Part shown: piece after piece, positions 34,759-44,013 of the stretch
How positions within the stretch are numbered: position 1 is the first letter of the stretch
How the letters are laid out: each line of letters opens with the position of its first letter
Source of the DNA: Burkholderiales bacterium
GTDB lineage: Bacteria > Pseudomonadota > Gammaproteobacteria > Burkholderiales > Burkholderiaceae_E
Direction of reading: 5' to 3'
NCBI GenBank assembly: GCA_026399835.1
Contig: JAPLQE010000056.1
Span: 1 to 64,000 of the forward strand
DNA length: 64,000 nucleotides
Position numbers and translations under genes: made by a program
The notes under the pieces: generated by a model
What the model was told of the DNA's origin: nothing
Seen by the model: the letters and a program-made list of their open reading frames with translations, nothing else
Databases searched by the model: none

Positions 34759-36015
34759 TCATTCATACCGGAGCGCCTCGGCCGGCCGCACGCTCGCCGC
34801 GCGCAGGCTCGGATAGATCGTCGCCGCGAACGCCAGCACGCTCGAGGTCAGGCCGATGGTGATCACGTCCGACCAGTGCAGGTCGCTCGGCAGGTAGCTG
34901 ATGAAGTACACGCCCGAGGGCAGCACCTGGAACCCGAACAGCCGCTCGATCGAGCCCACCACCGGCCCCACGTTCAGCGCCAGCAGCGTGCCGAGCGTCA
35001 CGCCGATCAGCGTGCCGAGCAGACCGACCAGCGCGCCCTGCACGACGAAGACCGCCATGACCGAGCGCGGCGCGGCACCGAGGGTGCGCAGGATCGCGAT
35101 GTCGCTGCGCTTGTCGGTGACGGTCATCACCAGCATCGACACCAGGTTGAAGGCGGCGACCGCGACGATCAGCGTGAGGATGATGAACATCATCCGCTTC
35201 TCGATCTGCACCGCGGCGAACCAGTTGCGGTTCTCTCGCGACCAGTCGCGGGCATACAGGCTCGGGTCGAGCGTGCGCATCAGCTCGGCCGCGATGCGGG
35301 GCGCCTCCTGCATGTCGGTCGTGCGCAACCGCAGGCCCGAGACGCCCTCCACCCGGAAGAGCTTGGCGGCGTCGTCGAGCGCGGTCAGCACCAGGGTCGC
35401 GTCGTACTCGAAGTGACCCGACTCGAAGATCGCGACCACGGTGAACTGCCGCACCCGCGGCACGACGCCCGCGGGCGTCACCGTGCCCTGCGGCGCGATC
35501 AGCGCGATCCGGTCGCCGAGCTCCACGCCCACCTGACGGGCGAGCACCCGTCCGATCGCGATGCCGAACTCGCCGGGCACCAGCGAGTCGAGGCGGCCCT
35601 GGACCACCTGGGTACCGAGCTCCGAGACCTTGGGCTCGAGCGCCGGATCGATGCCGCGGACCAGCACGCCGCGGACACTGTCGTCGCGCGTGAGCATCGC
35701 CTGCCCCGACACATAGGGCGCCCCCGCGACGATCCTCGGATCTCGGCGGGTCTGCTCGAGCACCGCCGGCCAGTCGAGCATCGGCTTGTCGGTGGCGATC
35801 ACTTCGATGTGGGAGAGCACCGACAGCATCCGGTCGCGCACTTCCTTCTGGAAGCCGTTCATCACCGACAGCACGACGATCAGCGCGGCCACCCCGAGCG
35901 CGATGCCGGCGACCGACAGCGCTGAGATGAAGGAGATGAAGCCGTTGCGCCGGCCCGCGCGCCGTCCGCTGCGCGTGTAGCGCAGGCCGACGGCGAGCTC
36001 GAACGGAACGTTCAC
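34759..36015 (-). CDS. lolC: Lipoprotein-releasing ABC permease LolC/LolE
   Basis: A 418-residue membrane subunit of the lipoprotein release system. The opening [20 protein letters not shown] and [20 protein letters not shown] are the classic LolC/LolE N-terminus. One membrane segment precedes a large periplasmic domain of about 230 residues, and three follow ([40 protein letters not shown] and [20 protein letters not shown]). The family end [12 protein letters not shown] is exact. The start is GTG (36013-36015) without a clear ribosome-binding site. Only one permease gene is present, as in many betaproteobacteria where a LolF-like dimer replaces LolC/E. Confidence 0.92.
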   Translation of the reverse strand: MNVPFELAVGLRYTRSGRRAGRRNGFISFISALSVAGIALGVAALIVVLSVMNGFQKEVRDRMLSVLSHIEVIATDKPMLDWPAVLEQTRRDPRIVAGAPYVSGQAMLTRDDSVRGVLVRGIDPALEPKVSELGTQVVQGRLDSLVPGEFGIAIGRVLARQVGVELGDRIALIAPQGTVTPAGVVPRVRQFTVVAIFESGHFEYDATLVLTALDDAAKLFRVEGVSGLRLRTTDMQEAPRIAAELMRTLDPSLYARDWSRENRNWFAAVQIEKRMMFIILTLIVAVAAFNLVSMLVMTVTDKRSDIAILRTLGAAPRSVMAVFVVQGALVGLLGTLIGVTLGTLLALNVGPVVGSIERLFGFQVLPSGVYFISYLPSDLHWSDVITIGLTSSVLAFAATIYPSLRAASVRPAEALRYE

Positions 36016-36115
36016 GTAGGGGGGTGGCGGGTGGGGTCGGAGGGGCCCGCGAACGGGACCGCGCAGTGTGCCACAACCGCTTCGGGCGCCTCGCGGGGCG
36101 GTCGCGCCGCACCGG

Positions 36116-36121
36116 TAGAAT
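36116..36121 (+). promoter_or_regulatory. -10 box upstream of the COG4255-type gene
   Basis: TAGAAT 41 bases ahead of the start codon, in the divergent region with lolC. Confidence 0.45.
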
Positions 36122-36162
36122 GGGGCGATGGACCCTCGCCACCGCGCGCCGCGGCCGCCGCG

Positions 36163-37173
36163 ATGAGCGCGTCCGTCCCCACCCTCCTGGTGCCCGCCTC
36201 GCTTGCCGACCCCGGCTGGCTGGGCGCGGACCGGATCGCGGCGCTCGCGGCCGCGCCGGGCTGGGCCGCGCTGTCACGCCGGGCCCAAGTGATCGCGCAA
36301 GCCGGGCCCGAAGACCGGCCGTCCTCCGACCCCGGCCACGAGCGCTGGCTGCGCGGCCGGCTCGGGCTGCCCGCAGACGCGGCCCTCGCGGCCTGCGCGG
36401 CCCTGGCGGACGGCGTGCCGCAGGCCGCCTGGCGCGTCGACCCGGTCCACCTGCACGTCGGCCGAGACCACCTGGTGCTGACCGATCCGGGCCTGCTCGC
36501 GCTGTCGGGCGATGCGGCCGGCGAGCTGGCCGCAGCGGTCGCGCCGCTGTTCGCCGAGGAGGGGCTCGAGCTCGAGGCCCGCGGCCCGAACCGCTGGTAC
36601 ATGAGCGAGCCCGACGCGGCGCGGCCGCTGCGGCTGCGCACCCGCCCGCTCGCGGGCGCGGTCGGCCGCAACATCGATGCCTGGCAGCCGACCGGCGAGG
36701 ACGCGCGGCGCTGGCGCCGGCTCGTCAACGAGGTGCAGATGACCTGGCACACGCATGCGGTCAACGGGCGCCGCGAGGCCGAGCACCTGCCGACGGTCAA
36801 CAGCCTCTGGATCGAGGGTCGCGTGCCGCCCGAGGGCACTGGCGCGCAGGCGGCCGCCCGGCTGGCGGTCCGCGACGCCGGCACGCTGCTCGAGGTCGGC
36901 ACCGACGACGGCCCGCTGATCGTCGACGACCGCCTGCTCGCCGCGCAGCTGGCCGGCGATCCGCAGCGCTGGCTCGAGTCCTGGCGGGCGCTCGATGCGT
37001 CGGCGTTCTCGGCGATGGCGCGTGCCCAAGGCCGATGGCACGCCGGCGCGCGGCTGGTGCTCGCCGGCGACGCCGGCTGGCGCGAGCTCGTGGTCGCGCC
37101 GCGCGCCGACTGGCGGTTCTGGCGGCGCCGGGATGCGGCCGCGCTCTTGGCCGAGCCGGGCGCGGCGCGATGA
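36163..37173 (+). CDS. COG4255-type protein upstream of recJ (phosphoglycerate-mutase-annotated family)
   Basis: A 336-residue protein of the conserved family usually found before recJ in Burkholderiales, often annotated as a phosphoglycerate mutase-like or regulatory protein. The visible family motifs are WRVDPVHLHVGRDHLVLTDPG, GLELEARGPNRWYMSEPD, AVGRNIDAW and RRLVNEVQMTWHTHAVNGRRE with LPTVNSLWIEGR. I know no experimental function, and the classical mutase catalytic motifs are not apparent, so the enzyme name should be treated with caution. The ATG at 36163 is the last before homology; 16 bases separate its stop from the recJ start, so an operon is likely. Confidence 0.8.
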   Translation: MSASVPTLLVPASLADPGWLGADRIAALAAAPGWAALSRRAQVIAQAGPEDRPSSDPGHERWLRGRLGLPADAALAACAALADGVPQAAWRVDPVHLHVGRDHLVLTDPGLLALSGDAAGELAAAVAPLFAEEGLELEARGPNRWYMSEPDAARPLRLRTRPLAGAVGRNIDAWQPTGEDARRWRRLVNEVQMTWHTHAVNGRREAEHLPTVNSLWIEGRVPPEGTGAQAAARLAVRDAGTLLEVGTDDGPLIVDDRLLAAQLAGDPQRWLESWRALDASAFSAMARAQGRWHAGARLVLAGDAGWRELVVAPRADWRFWRRRDAAALLAEPGAAR

Positions 37174-37189
37174 ACCGCCCCCGACCCGC

Positions 37190-38920
37190 ATGATCGCCCC
37201 GCCTCGCCTCGCGCTGCGCCGCGTCGATCCGCGCGCGCTCGCCAGCCTCACCGCCGCCGGCGTCTCGCCGCTGATGGCACGCCTCTATGCCGGGCGCGGC
37301 ATCGACGGCGCAGCCTCGGTCGGCGGCGGCCCGGCGGACCTGATCCCGCCGCAGGCGCTGCTCGGTGCCGCCGACGCGGCCCGACTGCTCGCCGATGCCA
37401 TCGCCGCGCGTCGCCGGCTGCTGGTCGTCGGCGACTACGACTGCGACGGCGCCACCGGCGTCGCGGTCGGCGTACTCGGGTTGCGGATGATGGGCGCGGT
37501 GGTCGACTACCTCGTGCCGAACCGCTTCGACCACGGCTACGGCCTGACGCCGGAGATCGTCGACGTCGCGCTCGCCCATCCTCGGCTCGGCCGTCCGGAC
37601 GTGCTCATCACCGTCGACAACGGCATCGCGAGCCTGGAGGGCGTGGCCCGGGCGCGGGCCGCCGGGCTGCAGGTCGTCGTGACCGACCACCACCTGCCCG
37701 GCTCGACGCTGCCCGCGGCCGACGCGCTGGTCAACCCGAACCAGCCGGGCTGCACCTTCCCCAGCAAGCACCTCGCGGGCGTGGGCGTGATGTTCTACGT
37801 GCTGGTCGCGCTGCGCGCCGAGCTGCGCGCGCGGGATGCATGGTCCGGGCGAAGCGAACCGCCTCTGGCCGAGCTGCTCGACCTGGTCGCGCTCGGCACC
37901 GTCGCGGACGTCGTCCGGCTGGACCGCAACAACCGGCTGCTGGTCGCGGCCGGCCTCAAGCGGCTGCGCGCCGGCCGGGCGCGACCCGGCCTGCTCGCGC
38001 TCCTGCGGCTGGCCGGGCGCGAACCGCGCGAGGTCGGCAGCCTCGATCTGGGCTTCGCGCTCGGGCCGCGGATCAACGCCGCCGGCCGCCTCTCCGACAT
38101 CTCGATGGGCGTCGAGTGCCTGCTGGAGCAGGACGAGACCCGCGCCGCCGAGCTCGCCAAGCGGCTCGACGAGATGAACCGCGAGCGCCGCGAGATCGAG
38201 ACCGACATGCGCGACGAGGCGCTTGCCGACGTGGGCGAGCCGGATCCGGCCTGCCGCACGCTCGTGGCCTTCCGTCCCGGCTGGCATCAGGGCGTGATCG
38301 GCCTGGTCGCCTCGCGCCTCAAGGAGCGGCACGGCCGCCCGACGCTCGCGCTCGCGCGCGACGAGCGCGTGCCGGGCACGCTGAAGGGGTCCGGTCGATC
38401 GATTCCCGGCGTCCATCTGCGCGACGTGCTCGATCTCGTCGACCGCCGGGCCCCCGGGGTGCTGATGCGCTTCGGCGGCCACGCGATGGCCGCCGGCCTG
38501 ACGATGTCCGAGGACGGGCTCGCCCGGTTCTCCGAGGCCTTCGAGGCCGCGGTGCGCGAACTCGCCGACCCGGCCTCGTTCTCGCCGGTGCTCGAGACCG
38601 ACGGGCCACTCGCCCCCGACGAACTCAGCGTCGGCACCGTCGCCGAGATCGACCACGAGGTCTGGGGCCAGGGCTTTCCCGCGCCGCTGTTCGCCGATCG
38701 CTTCGAGGTGCTGTCGCAGCGGCTGATCAAGGACCGGCACCTCAAGCTCGAGCTGCGGCTCGGGACCCGCAGGGTGGCGGCGATCGCCTTCGGCCGGACC
38801 GAGCCGGTCGAGCGCGAGGCGCTGCTCGCCTACCAGCTGCAGCGCGACACCTGGCAAGGCGCCGACGGCGTATCGCTGATCGTGAGGCACTTCGACACAA
38901 TTTCGGGACCGAAGCGCTGA
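37190..38920 (+). CDS. recJ: Single-stranded-DNA exonuclease RecJ
   Basis: A 576-residue 5'-3' single-strand exonuclease of the RecF pathway and mismatch repair. The DHH-phosphoesterase motifs are complete: VVGDYDCDGATG (79-90) with metal aspartates, TVDNG (141-145), VVVTDHHLPGS (163-173, the DHH motif), ALGTVADVVRL, and FGGHAMAAGLTM in the DHHA1 part. A C-terminal OB-like domain follows. Length and order match E. coli RecJ. It sits 16 bases after the COG4255-type gene. Confidence 0.96.
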   Translation: MIAPPRLALRRVDPRALASLTAAGVSPLMARLYAGRGIDGAASVGGGPADLIPPQALLGAADAARLLADAIAARRRLLVVGDYDCDGATGVAVGVLGLRMMGAVVDYLVPNRFDHGYGLTPEIVDVALAHPRLGRPDVLITVDNGIASLEGVARARAAGLQVVVTDHHLPGSTLPAADALVNPNQPGCTFPSKHLAGVGVMFYVLVALRAELRARDAWSGRSEPPLAELLDLVALGTVADVVRLDRNNRLLVAAGLKRLRAGRARPGLLALLRLAGREPREVGSLDLGFALGPRINAAGRLSDISMGVECLLEQDETRAAELAKRLDEMNRERREIETDMRDEALADVGEPDPACRTLVAFRPGWHQGVIGLVASRLKERHGRPTLALARDERVPGTLKGSGRSIPGVHLRDVLDLVDRRAPGVLMRFGGHAMAAGLTMSEDGLARFSEAFEAAVRELADPASFSPVLETDGPLAPDELSVGTVAEIDHEVWGQGFPAPLFADRFEVLSQRLIKDRHLKLELRLGTRRVAAIAFGRTEPVEREALLAYQLQRDTWQGADGVSLIVRHFDTISGPKR

Positions 38921-38974
38921 GCGGGCGTGACTTTTCCGATCCGCACCCGTGCTGCGCGCCCCTAGACTCGCGGC

Positions 38975-40234
38975 ATGGCTGCTTCGCTCTATCTCAAGCA
39001 CTTCTCCCTGACGGGCGCCCCGTTCCCGGTGACGCCCGATTCGGACGCCTACTACACCGGCGGAAGCCGGCGCGCCACGGTCGACGCGGCCCTGCACGTG
39101 CTGCGCAACGAGCGCGGGATCGTCAAGATCGTCGGCGAGCCCGGCACCGGCAAGACGACGCTGTGCCGCCACATCGGCCGGGCACTCAGCCGCAAGTTCA
39201 CCATCCTCTACAGCTGCGACCCGACCCTTTCGGGTGACCAGGTCTGGTTCGCACTCGCCGACGCGATGCGCCTCGAGGTCAGCCGCGAGGACCCCGAGGA
39301 CGCCGCACTGCGCGTTCGCCGCCGCCTCGGACAGCTCCACGACGCCGGGCGCCCGGTGGTCTTCCTGCTCGACGAGGCACATGCGATGCCGCCCGAGACG
39401 CTCGAGCAGGTCCGCCTGCTGTCGCAGCGCGACGTCGGGCCGGAGACCTTCCGGATCGTGCTGCTCGGCCCAGAGGAGCTCGATCACAACCTGGCGCTGC
39501 CGGGCATGGATGCGCTGCGCTCGCGGATCGCGCACAGCGTGCGCCTGAAGCGCCTGACGACGAGCGACGTCGCCGAGTACCTGAACTTCAAGATGCGGGC
39601 CTGCGGCTGGTCGGGCGATCCGGTGTTCGCCGGTACCGGCGTGCGCGCGATCGCCAAGCTCTCGGGCGGCGTGCCCCGCCGCATCAACGTGCTGGCCGAC
39701 AAGGCCCTGCTGGCCGCCGCGATGGCGCGCCGGCACTCCGTGAGCGCGCGCGACGTCGCCGCGGCCGCAGCCGAGGTGCGCCTGTCGCGCAACGCCACGG
39801 CACCCTCGCCCTGGCTGATCGGCGCCAGCGCGTTCGCCGCCGGCGTGATCGCGACCGTGCTGATCGGCGCGGTCGCCGCCAAGGCCGGCTGGCGGCCGCT
39901 GTCGGCAGGGCCGCAGGTCGTCGCGGTGCCCGCGGCCGCGCCCCCCGCACCGATGTCGCCGGCCCTGCGTCCCTCGGCCGCTGTACCGTCACCGGTGCAG
40001 CCCGTCGCCCCCCAGACGGCGCCGTCGACCCGCCCCACGAGCGCGCTGCCGCAGACCGGCGGCGGCGGGCTGCAGCCGCTGCGCCCGACCCCGGCCCCGG
40101 CCTCCGGGTCGCCCGCGGTCTCCGGCCTCCCCGGCCGAGACCCCGGCGACCTGTCGCTCACCACCGCCCCCGCGGCCGAACTGTCGGCCCCGCGCTGGCG
40201 CCAGGACGCCCGCCCGCCCGCGCCGACCCGCTGA
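38975..40234 (+). CDS. ExeA/MshM-like AAA ATPase with membrane anchor
   Basis: A 419-residue ATPase like GspA/ExeA or MshM, which help assemble type II secretion or pilus systems. LYLKHFSLTGAPFPVTPDSD is the family opening, GEPGTGKTTLCR (54-65) Walker A, and VVFLLDEAHAMPP (128-140) Walker B. A membrane segment at about 279-305 (WLIGASAFAAGVIATVLIGA) follows the AAA module, after which 115 residues are Pro/Ala-rich and probably periplasmic; no peptidoglycan-binding domain is recognisable there. No secretion or pilus genes are adjacent, so its partner system is elsewhere. TAGACT upstream (38963-38968) could be its -10. Confidence 0.85.
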   Translation: MAASLYLKHFSLTGAPFPVTPDSDAYYTGGSRRATVDAALHVLRNERGIVKIVGEPGTGKTTLCRHIGRALSRKFTILYSCDPTLSGDQVWFALADAMRLEVSREDPEDAALRVRRRLGQLHDAGRPVVFLLDEAHAMPPETLEQVRLLSQRDVGPETFRIVLLGPEELDHNLALPGMDALRSRIAHSVRLKRLTTSDVAEYLNFKMRACGWSGDPVFAGTGVRAIAKLSGGVPRRINVLADKALLAAAMARRHSVSARDVAAAAAEVRLSRNATAPSPWLIGASAFAAGVIATVLIGAVAAKAGWRPLSAGPQVVAVPAAAPPAPMSPALRPSAAVPSPVQPVAPQTAPSTRPTSALPQTGGGGLQPLRPTPAPASGSPAVSGLPGRDPGDLSLTTAPAAELSAPRWRQDARPPAPTR

Positions 40235-40272
40235 GCCCGGGCCCGCGCCGCGGGCCGCCCCGACGCCTCGGC

Positions 40273-40278
40273 TACAAT
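40273..40278 (+). promoter_or_regulatory. -10 box upstream of prfB
   Basis: TACAAT 84 bases before the prfB ATG. The -35 is not clear. Confidence 0.4.
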
Positions 40279-40361
40279 CACGGGTTGCCCCGCGCGCCCA
40301 CGCGCGTCGCGCGCGCAGCACGACGCGGCTGCGCCCGCCCCCACCCGATGCGAGCCCTCCG

Positions 40362-41466
40362 ATGGATGCAGAACGCCTCAACCAGACCCAGTCGCTGATC
40401 GACGACCTCCGTGCGCGCCTCGGCGAGCTCCGGAGGTATCTTTGACTACGATCTGAAGAAGGAGCGGCTCGAGGAGGTCAGCGAGCGCCTGGAGGCGCCG
40501 GACATCTGGAACGACCCGAAACTCGCCCAGGAACTCGGCCGCGAGAAGAAGTCGCTCGAGACAGTGGTCGAAGGCATCGCCTCGATCGAGACGGGCCTGG
40601 TCGACGGCGACGAGCTCTTCGGCATGGCCCGCGAGGAAGGCGACGAATCGATGCTGCTGTCCGTCGAGACGGACGTGGCAGGCCTGCGCGAGCGCGTCGA
40701 GGCGCTGGAGTTCCGCAGGATGTTCTCCGGCGAGCTCGACGCCAGCCCCTGCTTCGTCGAGATCCAGTCCGGCGCCGGCGGCACCGAGGCCCAGGACTGG
40801 GCGCAGATGCTGCTGCGCCAGTACCTGCGCTACTGCGAGCGCAAGGGCTTCACCGCCGAGGTGCTCGAGGAGTCGGCCGGCGAGACCGCCGGCATCAAGG
40901 GCGCGACCATCCGCGTCGACGGCGACCACGCCTACGGCCATCTGCGCACCGAGACCGGCGTGCACCGTCTGGTGCGCAAGTCCCCCTTCGGTGCCGGCGA
41001 CATGCGCCAGACTTCGTTCGCGTCGGTCTACGTCTACCCCGAGGTCGACGACTCGATCGAGATCGACATCAACCCCGCGGACCTGCGCATCGACGTGTTC
41101 CGTGCGTCGGGCGCCGGCGGCCAGCACGTCAACAAGACCGAGTCCGCGGTCCGGATCACCCACCTGCCGACCAACATCGTCGTGCAGTGCCAGAACGACC
41201 GCTCGCAGCACCGCAACAAGGACGAGGCGATGACGATGCTGCGCTCGCGCCTCTACGAGCACGAGCTGCGCAAGCGCCAGGCCGTGGCCGACAAGGCCGA
41301 GGCCGCCAAGTCCGACATCGGCTGGGGTCACCAGATCCGCTCGTACATCCTCGACAAGTCGCTGATCAAGGACCTGAGGACCAACGTCGAGATCAGCAAC
41401 ACCCGCGCGGTGCTCGACGGCGACCTCGACACCTTCATCACCGCCAGCCTGAAACAGGGCGTCTGA
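40362..41466 (+). CDS. prfB: Peptide chain release factor 2, made by programmed +1 frameshift
   Basis: RF2 recognises UAA and UGA and releases the finished peptide. The first 27 codons from ATG 40362 end in CTT TGA; the remaining 340 codons continue in the +1 frame from GAC at 40444, giving about 367 residues (E. coli RF2 has 365). The protein has the SPF anticodon motif in [15 protein letters not shown] and the GGQ catalytic loop in [16 protein letters not shown]. An internal Shine-Dalgarno-like CGGAGG just before TATCTTTGAC drives the shift, and the UGA is the release factor's own target, so the gene regulates itself. It is followed by lysS, as in E. coli. Confidence 0.96.
40431..40446 (+). 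promoter_or_regulatory. prfB programmed frameshift site
   Basis: CGGAGGTATCTTTGAC: an internal ribosome-binding-like GGAGG, then the slippery CTT and the in-frame UGA (40443-40445) followed by C. Low RF2 slows termination and favours the +1 shift, which makes full-length RF2. Confidence 0.92.
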
Positions 41467-41524
41467 CCGCCGGACGCTTCGACACACGCCCGCGCCCCGT
41501 CGCGGGCCCGCAGGGGAACGAGCC

Positions 41525-43060
41525 TTGGAACAGCAGCCGATCGGCACCGCCGAGCCCGCCGCGACAGCGGTCGACGAGAACCACGTGATGGCCGAGCGCC
41601 GCGCGAAGCTCGCGAAGCTGCGCGCCCAGGGCCAGCCGTTCCCGAACGACTTCGTACCGGCCGACCGCGCCGCACCCCTGCTCGCCGCGCACGCCGACAC
41701 CACGCGCGAGGTCCTGGAGCAGGCCCGTGTCGCGGTCTCGATCGCCGGACGCATGGTGCTCAAGCGCGTGCAGGGCAAGGCGAGCTTCGCCACCGTGCAG
41801 GACGCCACCGGGCGCCTGCAGCTCTGGATCAACGACGAGGGCGTGGGCGCCGAGGCGCACGAGGCCTTCAAGCACTGGGACCTGGGCGACATCGTCGCGG
41901 CCGAGGGCATGCTGTTCCGCACGATGAAGGGCGAGCTGTCGGTGCGTGTCGCGCGGCTGCGCCTGCTCGCCAAGTCGCTGCGGCCGCTCCCCGACAAGTT
42001 CCACGGCCTCGCCGACCAGGAGCAGCGCTACCGCCAGCGCTACGTCGACCTGATCTCCAACGAGGCCGCGCGCGCCACCTTCCGGGCCCGCAGCACCATC
42101 GTCTCGGCGATACGCCGCACGATGACCGAGGCCGACTTCCTCGAGGTCGAGACGCCGATGCTGCAGCCGATCCCCGGGGGCGCGGCGGCCAAGCCCTTCA
42201 TCACCCATCACAACGCGCTCGACCAGCAGATGTTCCTGCGGATCGCGCCCGAGCTCTACCTCAAGCGCCTCGTGGTCGGCGGCTTCGAGCGGGTCTTCGA
42301 GATCAACCGGAACTTCCGCAACGAGGGGATCAGTCCGCGCCACAACCCCGAGTTCACGATGATGGAGTTCTACGCGGCGTACACCGACTACCGCTGGATC
42401 ATGGACTTCACCGAGCAGGTGATCCGCGATGCGGCGCGGGCGGCCACCGGCGGCACCACCGTGAGCTACCAGGGCCGCGAGCTCGACCTCGGCGCCCCGT
42501 TCGCGCGGATGACCATCGTCGAGGCGATCCGGGCGCACGCGCCCGAGTACACCGACGCGCAGCTCGCCGACGCGGCCTTCGTGCGCGGCGCGCTGAAGGG
42601 CTTCGGCGTGAACGTCGACGACCCGCGCCATCGCAACGCCGGCCTCGGCGCGCTTCAGCTCGCCCTCTTCGAGGAGACCGCGGAGTCGAAGCTGTGGGCG
42701 CCGACCTTCATCGTCGACTATCCGGTCGAGGTCTCCCCGCTCGCACGCGAGTCCGACACGCGCCCGGGCATCACGGAGCGCTTCGAGCTGTTCTGCACCG
42801 GCCGCGAGATCGCCAACGGCTTCTCCGAGCTGAACGACCCCGAGGACCAGGCCGCGCGCTTCCGGGCACAGGTCGAGGCCAAGGAGGCCGGCGACGACGA
42901 GGCGATGTTCTACGACGCCGACTATGTCCGCGCGCTCGAGCACGGCATGCCGCCCACCGGCGGCTGCGGCATCGGCATCGACCGGCTGGTGATGCTGCTC
43001 ACCGACAGCCCGAGCATCCGCGACGTCATCCTGTTCCCAGCGCTCAAGCGCGAATCCTGA
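41525..43060 (+). CDS. lysS: Lysyl-tRNA synthetase
   Basis: A 511-residue class II lysyl-tRNA synthetase. The N-terminal OB fold includes [23 protein letters not shown]; catalytic motif 1 is near [23 protein letters not shown], motif 2 is [20 protein letters not shown], and motif 3 is [12 protein letters not shown]. The start is TTG at 41525-41527 after AGGGGAACGAGCC; the first ATG (41588) would remove the VDENH-type N-terminal stretch that is conserved in Burkholderiales LysS, so TTG is preferred. It follows prfB by 58 bases and is probably co-transcribed. Confidence 0.95.
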   Translation: MEQQPIGTAEPAATAVDENHVMAERRAKLAKLRAQGQPFPNDFVPADRAAPLLAAHADTTREVLEQARVAVSIAGRMVLKRVQGKASFATVQDATGRLQLWINDEGVGAEAHEAFKHWDLGDIVAAEGMLFRTMKGELSVRVARLRLLAKSLRPLPDKFHGLADQEQRYRQRYVDLISNEAARATFRARSTIVSAIRRTMTEADFLEVETPMLQPIPGGAAAKPFITHHNALDQQMFLRIAPELYLKRLVVGGFERVFEINRNFRNEGISPRHNPEFTMMEFYAAYTDYRWIMDFTEQVIRDAARAATGGTTVSYQGRELDLGAPFARMTIVEAIRAHAPEYTDAQLADAAFVRGALKGFGVNVDDPRHRNAGLGALQLALFEETAESKLWAPTFIVDYPVEVSPLARESDTRPGITERFELFCTGREIANGFSELNDPEDQAARFRAQVEAKEAGDDEAMFYDADYVRALEHGMPPTGGCGIGIDRLVMLLTDSPSIRDVILFPALKRES

Positions 43061-43077
43061 GAGAGTCCGAGGACCTT

Positions 43078-43683
43078 ATGGATGCGCTCAGACACGTCCG
43101 CCTGATGGCCGACTACAACCGCTGGATGAACCGGTGCCTCTACGCCGCGGCCGCCGGCCTCGACACCCAGGTCCTGCGCGCCGATCGCGGCGCGTTCTTC
43201 GGCTCGATCCTCGGCACGCTGAACCACCTCGCCGTCACCGACAGCCTGTGGCTGCGCCGCTTCCAGTCGGCCTTCGACTGGGACCGGCTGCGCGAGGCGG
43301 ACAACTGGCTGCCCCGGCCGACGGCGCTGCGCGACACGCTCTCCGACACCCTCCCCGAGCTGCAGGCCCTGCGCGAGCGGCTCGATGCGCTGACCATCGC
43401 GTGGAGCGAGGAGCTGATCTTCAACGATCTCGATCGCGTGATCGGGTACCGGAACATGGGCGGCGAGCTCTTCCAGCGCCAGGTCGGCCCGCTGCTGTCG
43501 CACTGGTTCAACCACCAGACGCACCACCGCGGCCAGGTCACGACGCTGCTGTTCCAGGCGGGCGTGGACGTCGGCGTCACCGACCTCATCGCGATGCCGG
43601 GGTTCGATCCGTTCACCACCGTGGCCGACGACGATGACAGCGACATCCCGCCGATGCCCGCCTCGCTGATGCCGCCGGCCTAG
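43078..43683 (+). CDS. DinB-fold metal-binding protein
   Basis: A 201-residue protein with the DinB/YfiT four-helix fold, a mostly uncharacterised family with a metal site formed by three histidines. FGSILGTLNHLAVTDSLWLRR holds the first histidine and HWFNHQTHHRGQVTTLLFQAG the other two. Several DinB family members act as thiol transferases, but the substrate here is unknown. It begins 17 bases after the lysS stop, so it is probably in the same transcript. Its stop is one base from the stop of the convergent PII-like gene. Confidence 0.88.
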   Translation: MDALRHVRLMADYNRWMNRCLYAAAAGLDTQVLRADRGAFFGSILGTLNHLAVTDSLWLRRFQSAFDWDRLREADNWLPRPTALRDTLSDTLPELQALRERLDALTIAWSEELIFNDLDRVIGYRNMGGELFQRQVGPLLSHWFNHQTHHRGQVTTLLFQAGVDVGVTDLIAMPGFDPFTTVADDDDSDIPPMPASLMPPA

Positions 43684-43684
43684 C

Positions 43685-43987
43685 CTAGTACTTCTGCGCG
43701 CGGAACACCTGCACGTCGGACAGGTACAGCGCCACCGCGTAGTTCGGTGCGTACTGCGCGAGGACATGCTCGGCGATGCGCTCGGCGACCTCCGCCGAAC
43801 ACACCACCTGCAGCTCGATCGAGCGGTCGGCCTCCCAGGCCCCTTCCCGCTCGCCACCCGGTCCGCCGCCGCGGACGTCGAGCACGGTATAGCCGTGAGC
43901 GCCGAAGCGTCGGGCGTCCGCGATCAGCGCTCGCTCGATCGCCGCCTCGGTGATGATGGTGAGCAGCTTGCGCTCGTGGGTCTGCAT
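43685..43987 (-). CDS. PII-like protein (SbtB type)
   Basis: A 100-residue small protein whose order of beta strands and length fit the PII/SbtB group: TIITEAAIERALIADARRFG, AHGYTVLDVRGGG, then ELQVVCSAEVAERIAEHVL. It lies 26 bases behind a bicarbonate-permease-like gene, the usual place for SbtB, which binds adenyl nucleotides and inhibits the permease. The canonical PII T-loop uridylylation site is not recognisable; the loop PGGEREGAWEADRS stands where the T-loop would be. AAGGAGG precedes its ATG by eight bases. Confidence 0.75.
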   Translation of the reverse strand: MQTHERKLLTIITEAAIERALIADARRFGAHGYTVLDVRGGGPGGEREGAWEADRSIELQVVCSAEVAERIAEHVLAQYAPNYAVALYLSDVQVFRAQKY

Positions 43988-44013
43988 CTCATGTCCTCCT
44001 TCCCGGCAGCGGC

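Noticed and set aside
36797-39736. 979-codon minus-strand frame opposite recJ and the ExeA-like gene
   Set aside because: No motifs, and both plus-strand genes are complete and conserved.
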